Source: a virus. From it: a stretch of 31,739 nt of DNA. The position numbers and the translations under genes are program-made. This document shows positions 8,383-16,498 of the stretch, one piece after another (position 1 is the first letter of the stretch; every line of letters begins with the position of its first letter). The stretch covers positions 1 to 31,739 of the IMG/VR virus record IMGVR_UViG_3300037847_001933; one strand, 5' to 3'. The notes beneath the pieces were generated by a model that saw only the letters and a list, made by a program, of their open reading frames with translations, was not told the origin of the DNA and searched no databases.

Positions 8383-9239
8383 TATCCTTTTTTCTTTTGG
8401 CAGTTAGGAACTCTCTTTCCACTCTTTCCAGTTTTCCAACCTTTTTGCTCATAACCATCCCAACAAGGACTTTTTGTATTTTTACCTGCATCAACTGAAT
8501 GTTCTTCGCAAGGCATATACCAAATCATTCCCTCGTGTTCGTGTTCGTGTGAACCACCGCAACCAACATCTTCTGCAACTTCTTCTGCTTTTTCTTTTGA
8601 TGAATAAGCCAGTCTATCATCTATGATTGCATAATCTTCATTCACAACTTGAACAAGACTTACTGATAATATATTTTTTATTTTACTCAAAAGTGATTGA
8701 GCCTTTTGTTCTTCTTTTGTTGCATTTTGCATTTTATCTACAAAATATCCTTCAATGCTAAATCCTTTTACTTTTCCTGTTTTAACATATTCATTCCAGA
8801 CCTCATCATTATTAACTTTGATTGAGCCCATCCAAGTACCAACAGGCACATTTAAGCCATATTTTCTGGACTTATCTAGCTTCTCATCTTCAACTATCCA
8901 ACTTTCAACAAGAGTTAATCCGTTTAATTCGTGTTGGTGTTCTAGTGTTGAGTTATTTTGATATCCATTTTTTAAATAAAGCTGACTTGCTTTTTCCACA
9001 GTCTCATTAGAAAAATAAATATAATATTCGCCCTCCTCATTTTTTCTATAAATCGGTTTGTTGGGAACTAATAAAGCACCCATCAATATTTTTTTCTCTT
9101 TATTTATTTCTGCTAGTTTAACTTCTTCTGATTTTAAAGCGACAAAATCTTCTTCAATAGCTGGATTTTCTACTATTGAGATGGCATCTATACCCATTAT
9201 ATCCTGTGCTTCATCTAAAATGAGTTCTATGATTTTCAT
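8382..9239 (-). CDS. XkdF-like capsid maturation protease / head protein, 285 aa
   Basis: The 285-residue protein matches the phage XkdF-like serine protease family. It has an N-terminal IIELILDEAQDIMGIDAISI, then GALLVPNKPIYRKNEEGEYYI (about 54-74), TLEHQHELNGL with candidate catalytic His101/His103, and VKGFSIEGYF with candidate nucleophile Ser161. The C-terminus ends in SPCWDGYEQKGWKTGKSGKRVPNC, a tail motif seen in this family in Bacteroidota phages. It would process scaffold and capsid during head assembly. It lies just before a micro-gene, the scaffold and the capsid gene. The start at 9239 has TCGTTA 7 nt upstream. The catalytic residues are inferred from the family pattern and untested. 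Confidence 0.75.
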   Translation of the reverse strand: MKIIELILDEAQDIMGIDAISIVENPAIEEDFVALKSEEVKLAEINKEKKILMGALLVPNKPIYRKNEEGEYYIYFSNETVEKASQLYLKNGYQNNSTLEHQHELNGLTLVESWIVEDEKLDKSRKYGLNVPVGTWMGSIKVNNDEVWNEYVKTGKVKGFSIEGYFVDKMQNATKEEQKAQSLLSKIKNILSVSLVQVVNEDYAIIDDRLAYSSKEKAEEVAEDVGCGGSHEHEHEGMIWYMPCEEHSVDAGKNTKSPCWDGYEQKGWKTGKSGKRVPNCQKKKG

Positions 9240-9246
9240 AATTCTA

Positions 9247-9252
9247 TAACGA
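9247..9252 (-). promoter_or_regulatory. TCGTTA element upstream of protease gene (copy 3)
   Basis: On the minus strand AATTTTTAAAATCGTTATAG lies in the 34-nt gap between the tape-measure stop and ATG 9239, with the TCGTTA 7 nt from the start. It falls exactly at the tail-to-head module boundary, which favours a transcription start over a purely translational role. Confidence 0.45.
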
Positions 9253-9273
9253 TTTTAAAAATTAATTTTGTAT

Positions 9274-11286
9274 TTATCCTATTGACGCACTATCAACGAT
9301 ATTTCTTTCTAATCCCTGTGCAGTTGTAACCTCACTACTAACGACAAATGCTTGAACAGGTTGCTGAACCTGTGAGCCTATCGCTTCTGCTAATTGACTT
9401 GTACCACCACCAACTGATGTGATGTCAGGTGGCTCTGGAGCCGTAGTTGTCGGTGCAACTGGTGTGTCTATAGTCGGTGTTGAAACCGAAGCACCTGCAT
9501 CTGATGCTGCTTTTTTAGTTCCTTGAATAGCTTTTTTAACACTAGATATGATACCTGCACCAGTCGCTATTGCTGAAATTATAAAAGGTATATTCGCAGG
9601 TGGCGGAGCTGTGTTACTAGCTTTCGCAACTGAACCTGCAACTTCTGTACTCGCTTCAGCACCCTGCATAGTTGCTTCCCCAACCACTTTACTAGCAGTT
9701 GAGAGTTGAGATTTAGCGTCAATGATTAATTGTTTTAGTAGTAACATTTGTTTAGCTATCAATAATGCTTTTCCTAATTTAGTTTCTTCCCCTGCTATTC
9801 TTGCAGCATTATCAAAAGTTTCCATTACTGACTTTCTTTTTTGTTCTTCTATTTTTTCTTCTTCATCTGCTAACTCTTGTTTCCTTTGTAAATCTGCATC
9901 TTCAAACTCTTGTTTCTTTAATCTAACTGCTTCATCTCTTGCATCACGAAGTGCTTGTAGTTCTTCTTCTTTTAAACCCTCAGTTTCTGCAATTTTATCA
10001 TATTGTTCTATAAGTTTTTGTATTTCTAAATCTCTTTCTTCTTGTAATGATAATGCAGTTAAATCTCTTATTTCTTTTCTAGCATCTGCTAAATTCCTTT
10101 CTTTTTCTAATCTTTCATCTTCCTTTTTCTGTCTATCAGCTTCTGCTTCATCTTCAAGTCTTTTTGTTTCAGCGTTTTCTTCTCTTATAGCAGCGTTCAC
10201 AGAACGAGTAAGCATTCTTTTCTTATTTTGCCTTTTTGTTTCTATATTTTGTACCTCTGCTTGTAGTTTAGCTTCTTCCATCAAATCCTCTTTTGTTGAT
10301 TCACTCAAAGAGTTTTCAATTCGTTTAGCTTCTAATCTTTGTTTTGCTAACTCTAGTTCTTTTGCAGTTATTTCATCTTCAATAGCAGCAGCGTCTCTTA
10401 ATGCTTGTATTCTTTCCTGTGTTGTAAAATTTTCCTTATCACTAGCTTTTGCTCTAAGTTCTGCTATTTCAGAGTTTGCTTTTGCCCTATCAACTACAAG
10501 TTCTCTTTCTATTTTGCTATTTTTAAGTTGAATAGCAGTCATTTTATCTGCTAGTTCTAACTCTTTTCTAGTTTCTTCGCCGAAGTTTTTAACTGATTCA
10601 GTAGCTTCATTAAAATTTTTCTTCACATCAGCCATTGCTTTATTGGCTTTTTCTGTGTTTCCTGTGAGTTTAGCACCTAGAAAACTACCTAAACTTAATA
10701 TCGTTTTACCGAATTTTGCAGCGACATCTGTAACATTCCCTATGACTGTTTTAATTCTATTAAATGCTTTAAGTAACTTGCCCTGTCCTTCTTCATTTGA
10801 TTTAAAAGCAGCAGTCACGGCAGTTATTGCACCGAGTATTATTCCAAACCCAGCACCCATCATAGCTATTTTTAAAAGATTGAAACCTTTTGTTGCTTTT
10901 CCAACACCACCTACAAGATTCACAACTTTAGAAGCAGCTCCTCCAGTTGCACCATCTAATAATTTCATAGCACCACTAAAATCTGCAGTATTCTTTTTAG
11001 CTTCAGCGAGTTCTTTATTTTGTCTCCTTTGAACTTGTACTAACTTTTGTCTAGCATTAGTTTCATCTTTTAATTCTAGTTTCGTTCTTGCTATTTTTTT
11101 ATTTAGTGCATCAATTTGTCTTGAATCGTATGATTCTTTTTTTTGTTTTTCTAGTTTAACTAAATCATCTTTGATTCTATTGATAGCGTCATCTTGTAAT
11201 TGCAATAAGTCATTGGTCTTTTTAAGATTAGCTTCTGCTTCTTTTGTTGTTAGTTTTAAAGTATATTCTCTTATTACGTTTGCCAT
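9274..11286 (-). CDS. Tape measure protein, 670 aa
   Basis: The 670-residue protein is mostly long alpha-helical coiled coil (about residues 10-105 and 200-500, Glu/Lys/Gln/Ala-rich heptads). A hydrophobic stretch around 135-160 (LLKIAMMGAGFGIILGAITA) and a second around 565-585 (IPFIISAIATGAGIISS) break it. It has a low-complexity Ala/Thr/Pro C-terminus. This layout is characteristic of siphovirus tape measure proteins, which set tail length and sit in the tail lumen. The residue count suggests a tail of about 100 nm by the usual 1.5 Å per residue rule. The start overlaps a 47-aa gene by 13 nt. The strong coding bias gives long false open frames on the opposite strand. Confidence 0.8.
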   Translation of the reverse strand: MANVIREYTLKLTTKEAEANLKKTNDLLQLQDDAINRIKDDLVKLEKQKKESYDSRQIDALNKKIARTKLELKDETNARQKLVQVQRRQNKELAEAKKNTADFSGAMKLLDGATGGAASKVVNLVGGVGKATKGFNLLKIAMMGAGFGIILGAITAVTAAFKSNEEGQGKLLKAFNRIKTVIGNVTDVAAKFGKTILSLGSFLGAKLTGNTEKANKAMADVKKNFNEATESVKNFGEETRKELELADKMTAIQLKNSKIERELVVDRAKANSEIAELRAKASDKENFTTQERIQALRDAAAIEDEITAKELELAKQRLEAKRIENSLSESTKEDLMEEAKLQAEVQNIETKRQNKKRMLTRSVNAAIREENAETKRLEDEAEADRQKKEDERLEKERNLADARKEIRDLTALSLQEERDLEIQKLIEQYDKIAETEGLKEEELQALRDARDEAVRLKKQEFEDADLQRKQELADEEEKIEEQKRKSVMETFDNAARIAGEETKLGKALLIAKQMLLLKQLIIDAKSQLSTASKVVGEATMQGAEASTEVAGSVAKASNTAPPPANIPFIISAIATGAGIISSVKKAIQGTKKAASDAGASVSTPTIDTPVAPTTTAPEPPDITSVGGGTSQLAEAIGSQVQQPVQAFVVSSEVTTAQGLERNIVDSASIG

Positions 11287-11417
11287 TTAATTTCTCTTTT
11301 TAATAATTTGTATGCTCTTTTAAATGTTTTAGGCAAAGCATTTTTTCCCTGTGCTATTCTGATATTTTCTGTATCGCCATCAGCGACTTGTAATAAATCA
11401 ATAATATTTTTTATCAT
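11274..11417 (-). CDS. Micro-gene between tail protein and tape measure, 47 aa
   Basis: A 47-residue frame starts at ATG 11417 and overlaps the stop of the preceding tail gene by 4 nt (ATGA). It ends 13 nt inside the tape-measure gene. It reads MIKNIIDLLQVADGDTENIR and on to a basic C-terminal half. Both overlaps match the tight packing of the operon and argue that it is translated. No family was recognised. By position it could be a small tape-measure chaperone or tail-tip component. Confidence 0.6.
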   Translation of the reverse strand: MIKNIIDLLQVADGDTENIRIAQGKNALPKTFKRAYKLLKREIKWQT

Positions 11418-13492
11418 ACTACATTCAATAATTCAAATTCACTTTTACCTGTTATCAAATTTGTTTTAACACTATTAATTAGATAGTTCTTATTATTTAA
11501 CGATACTTTGTCGTTCAATTTTAAATTATAAATCATTTTTAATGGCATAAATGCCGTAACCTTTGTTAATCTTCTTTTTTGTGCAAACGCATCTGTGATA
11601 TAAGTTTTGTAATAATTCTCAAACAATGTTCCTGTGAAAGTTGTTGAGCCTGTATATTCATTTGTTTCATTAAAGAAATTTAAGTTCGTTGTACTTGTGC
11701 CACTAGATATTGCCCTGCTATTTGAGGGTATATTATAAGCAGTTGAACTTGAATTTGAATTAGCCGTATTTTTAATACTTATAGGTGTTCCACTTGTTTG
11801 GTATATATTATAAAATATTAATGGCTTTCCTTTTATTGCGTTTTCACTTTCATTAACAAACCAACCCCATTGTATCGTAGTGTTTTGATTATTTGTAACA
11901 TTTATTAATCTTTGATATTGTAAATGCTCAAAAGGTAACTCAACTTTATATATTGGCGATGGTCCATCAAACCTATCTCCTACAAATTCTTCTGTACCCC
12001 AACCTTTATTATACAACTGCTCGTATTGTTTAGCTAGAAAAGTGCTTAATCCTTTATACGTTAATATAATTTCTTTAAAAGGTAGAGCTACATCAACTTT
12101 ACTTTTTGTGATATCTAAGTGTTCATCTAAATTCCAAACAACTGATGAAGCTGAATAAAAAGCATCTAACTTTTGGACTACTATCGTTCCACTATCATTA
12201 ACAAAGGCAGTCAAGTTAAACATCTTGAAAAGACCAGTTAAAAAATCTATGACCTTTATTTCTGGTATTTGTTCTGATATTTTAAATTCAAACGTAGTGC
12301 TTGAACTTGTTGTTGATGCGTTACTAAATGTATCTGTATATGGACTAATAGCCTCAGGGTCATCTTGTCCTGTTATCGACCAAGTAGTTTGACCAGCCGT
12401 CCATTGCAAAGTTCCGAATGTAGCAACCTCAATTGTATAAGTTCCTGCACTTAAAGTAAAATCACTTTCATCTAATTGTTGCTGACCTGTAACATCTTCA
12501 TCAGAAGCTACAATAAATCCATTTCTTTTTACTCTATAATTAAAAGCAACCGCATTTGTTGATGGTGTGATGTTTATTGTAAACTCAGATATATATGCTG
12601 GATATGTAACGGCAAGTCCAGGCACAATAATTCCTGTACCTGATGTTGATATCGGTCCACTATTGCCACTACCTGCGTTGTAAGTTCCTATCGTTTGATA
12701 TTGTAGTGATACTTGTTCAGCAGGTTCGACTGTTCCTTTTTTTCTGTGCATCCATAAATATAAATTATACCAATCAGCATTTGAAGTATCAAAAAAATCA
12801 TTACTGAAAGTTAATCCGTAATGACTTTCAATTTGGTCTACAATTTCGTGTAATCTAATAGCATATTTTAAATCACTCCAATAAACACCATTATCAGATG
12901 TTGAACCTGCGTTATATAAGTTTCCGTTTCCTACATTTCCAGAACTCTGATAATATAATTGTCTTGTATGAGTTATCAACGGACATACAACTGCTCCTGG
13001 ACTTCCAATAAGTTTTGTTCTGATGTTCGCGTGATTATAATTTAAATCATAAGTTGTAACACCTTGAAAAACATCTGCCAAATCATCTTCTCCTACAATA
13101 TCTTTTAAATTGACAGTCTCCCCGAAGAATGTTATTCTGTATGAGTTTGGTTTGTTTTTAATTAAATCAACACCCTCTAATCTTATAAACCCTTTTTTGT
13201 AAGGTATATTATTGAGTTCTATTTTTGCTCTCCTTTTATTTCTAGCATCATATCCAGGAAGTGAAGTCGTTCCAATATCGAAATTATAATAATGCTTAAA
13301 AATTTTATTATTGCTTCTTGATGCAGGTATTGAAAAAGTTTTAGTAAACTCTGTGAATACCTTTGCTAAATCTCTGATGTTTTTAATAGTTTGAGTTATA
13401 GAAACAGTCTCATCTTTAAATAAATCTATTCTTGTATAAGTTGGATTTGTTGCAAGTGGTGTACTATCAATATATAGTTGTAGCTTTTGCAT
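11414..13492 (-). CDS. Large tail / tail-tip structural protein, 692 aa
   Basis: The 692-residue protein begins MQKLQLYIDSTPLATN and has FTEFTKTFSIPASRSNNKIFKHYYN around residues 47-71, then DARNKRRAKIELNNIPYKKG and YRITFFGETVNLKDIVGEDDL. This N-terminal pattern is very common in tail genes of Bacteroidota phages and prophages. The centre is beta-rich with Ser/Thr/Gly, and the C-terminal part has another conserved stretch (KMIYNLKLNDKVSLNNKNYLI). Lying between a second tail protein and the tape measure, it is probably a distal-tail, baseplate-hub or tail-tip component. It overlaps the upstream stop (TAATG). The family is recognised, but its exact structural role is not known to me. Confidence 0.65.
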   Translation of the reverse strand: MQKLQLYIDSTPLATNPTYTRIDLFKDETVSITQTIKNIRDLAKVFTEFTKTFSIPASRSNNKIFKHYYNFDIGTTSLPGYDARNKRRAKIELNNIPYKKGFIRLEGVDLIKNKPNSYRITFFGETVNLKDIVGEDDLADVFQGVTTYDLNYNHANIRTKLIGSPGAVVCPLITHTRQLYYQSSGNVGNGNLYNAGSTSDNGVYWSDLKYAIRLHEIVDQIESHYGLTFSNDFFDTSNADWYNLYLWMHRKKGTVEPAEQVSLQYQTIGTYNAGSGNSGPISTSGTGIIVPGLAVTYPAYISEFTINITPSTNAVAFNYRVKRNGFIVASDEDVTGQQQLDESDFTLSAGTYTIEVATFGTLQWTAGQTTWSITGQDDPEAISPYTDTFSNASTTSSSTTFEFKISEQIPEIKVIDFLTGLFKMFNLTAFVNDSGTIVVQKLDAFYSASSVVWNLDEHLDITKSKVDVALPFKEIILTYKGLSTFLAKQYEQLYNKGWGTEEFVGDRFDGPSPIYKVELPFEHLQYQRLINVTNNQNTTIQWGWFVNESENAIKGKPLIFYNIYQTSGTPISIKNTANSNSSSTAYNIPSNSRAISSGTSTTNLNFFNETNEYTGSTTFTGTLFENYYKTYITDAFAQKRRLTKVTAFMPLKMIYNLKLNDKVSLNNKNYLINSVKTNLITGKSEFELLNVV

Positions 13493-14481
13493 TATCTAAT
13501 ATTATTTATATAATCATTTGCCTGTTCAAACTCTATTGTATATTCTATTAACTTATCATTTAAACTCGTTTTCTTTGTCATTGAACTTGTTTTGACATTC
13601 ACAGGGAATATCTTTTGTGATAACGCATAATTTTTTTGATATATCCATACATATTCAGATAATAATAATTCTTCAAACCAAGCATTAGTCCACTCTGGAT
13701 AGTAACCAGAACTTAATTTATAAACTAACTTTCCGTTCTTATTAAAAGTTTCTATACTATGTGCGTCATCATCATAACTTGCTGTATTGTTTGTAGCGAA
13801 GCTCATTAGGTTTCTTTGAAACTGACTTTTTTTAGTTGATATACTTTCAACCTTTTTAGTCCTAAACCACAATTCTTGTATCGCACCCCACTTATTTAAA
13901 AATAAAACTTTTGTTGCATCATATTTTGTGCAGTCTAATCTTTCAATAGTTAGTGTTTTGCTTCTAACTGTGAATGTAGTCTCTGCTGAATCAAACTCAT
14001 TTGATTGTACATCTCCGTTTGTATCTAAATATGGAAAAGCACCCTCCTCGCCTATCGGTGCATAGATTTTATATGTATCTGGATTTGTTGAATAATCAGG
14101 TGTGAATAAATAAACCTGCGATGAAGCTATCTCTGGATTAACACCATCTTTGAATGTTCCGTATCCATCAAGCCCTGTATGAGTGACTGTGTTTCCACCA
14201 CTAACAACACTGCCACTAGCATTTGCACCATCATAAAAAGTTATAACCCTCGATATACTTATTTGATTACTCGGTTGAGCATAATCGTTATTAGCAGTTA
14301 TGGTTAAATAATCTCTAACCAATTCTGCTATCTCAAATTCAACATTAGAATCAGCCGTACATTCTTTGACTATTTCATATCTTAATGTGCCACCTACACT
14401 CAATGCTAATTTAGCAGAAACTGCTCCACTTGGTGTTAGTAGTACTTCGTATCTTGGACTTCTTAATTTAATTATTGCCAT
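13492..14481 (-). CDS. Tail structural protein, 329 aa
   Basis: The 329-residue protein starts MAIIKLRSPRYEVLLTPSGA and is beta-rich. Conserved-looking segments are LRYEIVKECTADSNVEFEIAELVRDYL, a Cys in IERLDCTKYD, and VLFLNKWGAIQELWF around 200. I have seen this type of protein beside the 692-aa tail protein in flavophages. It likely builds the tail tip or tube with that neighbour, and the two genes share TAATG. There is no enzymatic motif or membrane segment. The call rests on context and pattern memory. Confidence 0.55.
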   Translation of the reverse strand: MAIIKLRSPRYEVLLTPSGAVSAKLALSVGGTLRYEIVKECTADSNVEFEIAELVRDYLTITANNDYAQPSNQISISRVITFYDGANASGSVVSGGNTVTHTGLDGYGTFKDGVNPEIASSQVYLFTPDYSTNPDTYKIYAPIGEEGAFPYLDTNGDVQSNEFDSAETTFTVRSKTLTIERLDCTKYDATKVLFLNKWGAIQELWFRTKKVESISTKKSQFQRNLMSFATNNTASYDDDAHSIETFNKNGKLVYKLSSGYYPEWTNAWFEELLLSEYVWIYQKNYALSQKIFPVNVKTSSMTKKTSLNDKLIEYTIEFEQANDYINNIR

Positions 14482-14483
14482 TG

Positions 14484-15089
14484 TTATTTATTATAGTTTA
14501 CTCCTTTTTTTTGTTGCCTTAAAGCTACATCTACATCAAAAACAAAAGCGTCTAAAAATTTATTAATAAATCTAACTAGGTTTTTATTGTAAGGGTCTGT
14601 GAAAAACATAGTCGCTTCAAGTCCTGCTAGATATATACTTCTAGTCATCATAAATTGCATACTTTTTCTAGGAACAAATCTTCCCTTTTTATCTCTTATC
14701 CCTGGTATGCCTTTTTGTATAGTCCATTTATTTATCGCACCCCTCAAACCTCTGCTACTCATTGAGCCAAATTTGTAAGGACTATTCGGTGCTCTGTTTT
14801 TGCCGTACCATTTTGCACCCTGTAACTCATCTCCCTTTTTATTTTTCCCAGGTGCTGGTAAAGCATAAGGGTCTTTCCCTTGAACACCCCTATCAACAAA
14901 TCTTCCGTAATCTTTCATTACGAAATTAAGTATTGTAGTATCTTTTTGACTGGTGTCTATTGCGTATGTTAATGATTTAAGTAACTCGCCTGTTGTTACT
15001 TTCTTTTTACGCCTTAAATTTTTTCTAGCTTCTGCTATGACAGTCTCTGCAAATAAGGCAAGTTCAGATTCTACTTGTTTAAAAGCCAT
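14484..15089 (-). CDS. Neck / tail-completion protein (HK97 gp10-like role), 201 aa
   Basis: The ATG at 15089 overlaps the upstream stop (TGATG). An alternative TTG six bases upstream is unlikely. The 201-residue product is basic. It has a helical N-terminus (ESELALFAETVIAEARKNLRR), then KVTTGELLKSLTY and KDYGRFVDRGVQG, the KSL-Y...FVDRGV pattern of HK97 gp10-type tail-completion proteins. A Gly/Pro/Lys-rich loop and an aromatic helix at the C-terminus follow. Such proteins sit at the head-tail junction. The next gene upstream also looks like a tail-completion protein, which supports the call. There was no sequence search behind this; confidence is moderate. Confidence 0.6.
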   Translation of the reverse strand: MAFKQVESELALFAETVIAEARKNLRRKKKVTTGELLKSLTYAIDTSQKDTTILNFVMKDYGRFVDRGVQGKDPYALPAPGKNKKGDELQGAKWYGKNRAPNSPYKFGSMSSRGLRGAINKWTIQKGIPGIRDKKGRFVPRKSMQFMMTRSIYLAGLEATMFFTDPYNKNLVRFINKFLDAFVFDVDVALRQQKKGVNYNK

Positions 15090-15559
15090 CAGCAAATTGT
15101 TATATCGTTATAAATAATTACATCAACATTCGCATTCCACCCTGCTAAATTGTTTTCAAACCTATCATAGAACGGGTCGCAAATTGGCTCTCCGTCTAAC
15201 TGATATTTATCTGTATATAAATCTCCTCGACCTAAAACTTGTATCAACTTATTTAATACTGCGAGTTGAGTATTCAATATGTCTTGTTCATTTGTGTTGC
15301 CTTGAAACTTATCAACGACTTCATCTTTAGATTGATTGACAATATCCATTGACATTATATTAAGATTAACTCTTAATGTCTGTTCGCCTACTGTAACATT
15401 ATTGACAAGTATGTGTGCTAGTGGGAATATATCTTGTTTGCCTAAATTAATTTGACTTATATCTCCAGTCGTGACTGTTTTGACATTTATGTCTTTTAAT
15501 AACTCATCTCTAATTTTTTCAGTTATTAAGTAGTAACCCCTTATACCTTGATTGCTCAT
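15089..15559 (-). CDS. Tail terminator / completion-type protein, 156 aa
   Basis: The 156-residue protein has an N-terminal helix with YYLITEKIRDELLKDINVKTV, a beta-rich core (IFPLAHILVNNVTVGEQTLRVNLNIM) and a C-terminal block with FYDRFENNLAGWNANVDVII then NDITIC. I recognise the block as conserved in Bacteroidota phage tail operons. The fold outline (helix, antiparallel sheet, size near 150) fits gpU/gp10-type tail terminators, which cap the tube. The ATG overlaps by 4 nt the end of the -1 frameshift extension of the preceding gene, which fixes the start and supports that extension. The role is inferred. Confidence 0.6.
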   Translation of the reverse strand: MSNQGIRGYYLITEKIRDELLKDINVKTVTTGDISQINLGKQDIFPLAHILVNNVTVGEQTLRVNLNIMSMDIVNQSKDEVVDKFQGNTNEQDILNTQLAVLNKLIQVLGRGDLYTDKYQLDGEPICDPFYDRFENNLAGWNANVDVIIYNDITIC

Positions 15560-16295
15560 TTTTTAAAACTTTTTTTTATTTGTATCGCTTCAACTTCTGC
15601 TCTCTCTTTTTTATAAGCTAACATTGTAAAGCATTTATGTATTCCTAATTGAGTGATATCTTCAAATCTTGTAACATCTCCTCCAGCGAGTTCATAAACT
15701 GATTGATACCAACCCCATTTGGCTGAGAGCTGAGAAGCTCTATCAAGTCCTCCTCCTGTCCCTTTTCCAAATATTTCCTCATAGCTTTTGACAAGTCCAC
15801 TCCTAAATTCAACAAAAAAAAAATTGAACTCGTGACTGCACTCATAGGCATATCTAGAATATCATCTGATGTTTCTAGTTTATATTTATCAATTGAATAT
15901 CTATTTTTGTATTTAGTTATAATCGGTCTATATAAAACATTCATCGCTCTTTCAATATTATCCCAATCGCCAATATAAGTGTCAAGGTCAATATATTCTC
16001 CTAAACTCATATCATCTAAATTAGGATGAAATCCATAATCAATATTATTCAGCTTAAAATTTGTAACCAGTTTCGGTTTAGTTTCAAATAATTTATTAAT
16101 CATCATTACAACTTCTTCCGTGTCATTGTATTTCATATTATAAACATCTTGCAAACTAACACCACAAAAGATATGTATCATTTGAGCCTTTAATAATCTC
16201 ACATCTTCTATTTCATTTTGTAGTTTGAAATACTTTTTGTAAGACCTTAAAGTGATATCATCTAATGATGCAGGTATATTAATTTTAAGTTTCAT
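15556..16295 (-). CDS. Tail assembly chaperone-like protein, -1 frameshift extended product, about 246 aa
   Basis: Slipping -1 on the T10 run (zero-frame codons ATT TTT TTT TTG) leaves the protein unchanged to about residue 160. It then adds about 86 residues, including EEIFGKGTGGGLDRASQLSA and KWGWYQSVYELAGGDVTRF, then a GIHKCFTMLAYKKERAEVEA-type helix. The W-Y-S-Y-LA-GD-F pattern matches a block I know from Bacteroidota phage tail operons. The -1 frame has no plausible start of its own. Its stop overlaps the next ATG by 4 nt (ATGA), as other neighbours in this operon do. This is the layout of gpG/gpGT-type chaperones. A 1-nt homopolymer error in the assembly would look the same and is the main alternative. 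Confidence 0.65.
15645..16295 (-). CDS. Tail assembly chaperone-like protein, zero-frame product, 216 aa
   Basis: The 216-residue zero-frame product begins MKLKINIPASLDDITLRSYK. It has LGEYIDLDTYIGDWDNIERAMNVLYRPI around residues 98-125, a segment I associate with a conserved first late gene of Bacteroidota phages. A run of ten T (15814-15823) falls at codons 158-161. Past it the zero frame continues for 55 residues, whereas the -1 frame encodes a better-conserved-looking tail (see the companion entry). The gene opens the late operon: TCGTTA lies 7 nt before its ATG, and the structured terminator-like element at 16.36-16.47 kb is just upstream. A chaperone role is inferred from the frameshift architecture and tail context. 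Confidence 0.6.
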   Translation of the reverse strand: MKLKINIPASLDDITLRSYKKYFKLQNEIEDVRLLKAQMIHIFCGVSLQDVYNMKYNDTEEVVMMINKLFETKPKLVTNFKLNNIDYGFHPNLDDMSLGEYIDLDTYIGDWDNIERAMNVLYRPIITKYKNRYSIDKYKLETSDDILDMPMSAVTSSIFFLLNLGVDLSKAMRKYLEKGQEEDLIELLSSQPNGVGINQFMNSLEEMLQDLKISLN

Positions 16296-16302
16296 AGTAG
16301 TA

Positions 16303-16343
16303 TAACGAGTTTAATCAGAAAATTTATACTACAAAATAACGAG
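16303..16343 (-). promoter_or_regulatory. Paired TCGTTA elements before the first late gene (copy 4, doubled)
   Basis: CTCGTTAT occurs twice on the minus strand (16302-16309 and 16336-16343), 34 nt apart. The nearer copy is 7 nt from ATG 16295, and T-rich stretches lie before each. This is the only place with two copies. It stands directly after a terminator-like element, so it is the best candidate for the start of the late transcript. Confidence 0.45.
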
Positions 16344-16353
16344 AATTTTTGAA

Positions 16354-16467
16354 ATAAAAAAAGAGGGCAGACACACATCACACCAAACAATCCACGTAGG
16401 CATAGTTTGGAATATTAAGTAAACCCTGTATCGTACCCTCTCGTAACCTATCGGCTACCAAACAATC
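16354..16467 (-). ncRNA. Structured intergenic RNA ending in a terminator
   Basis: On the minus strand a 6-bp hairpin (GTAGCC, loop GATA, GGTTAC; 16443-16458) comes first. Then a long stem pairs AGAGGGTA and GATACA with TGTGTC and TGCCCTCT: about 14 bp, one bulged C and G-U pairs, between 16442 and 16363. It encloses a smaller stem CCAAAC/GTTTGG (16383-16410). It ends in seven T. ACCAAACAATC occurs twice as a direct repeat (16382 and 16457). It ends the early transcript; whether it is also a stable small RNA is unknown. Confidence 0.55.
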
Positions 16468-16498
16468 AATGAAATTTTAACACATAAACCATAAGAAA

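Noticed and set aside
9722-10531. Long open frame on the plus strand opposite the tape measure gene
   Set aside because: Ser/Phe/Leu-rich product typical of the antisense of a Lys/Glu-rich coiled coil; no promoter, and the minus frame is clearly coding.
15645-15814. Zero-frame end of the chaperone-like gene taken as the only product
   Set aside because: The -1 frame has the better conserved block and joins the next gene by ATGA; both products are kept as possible.
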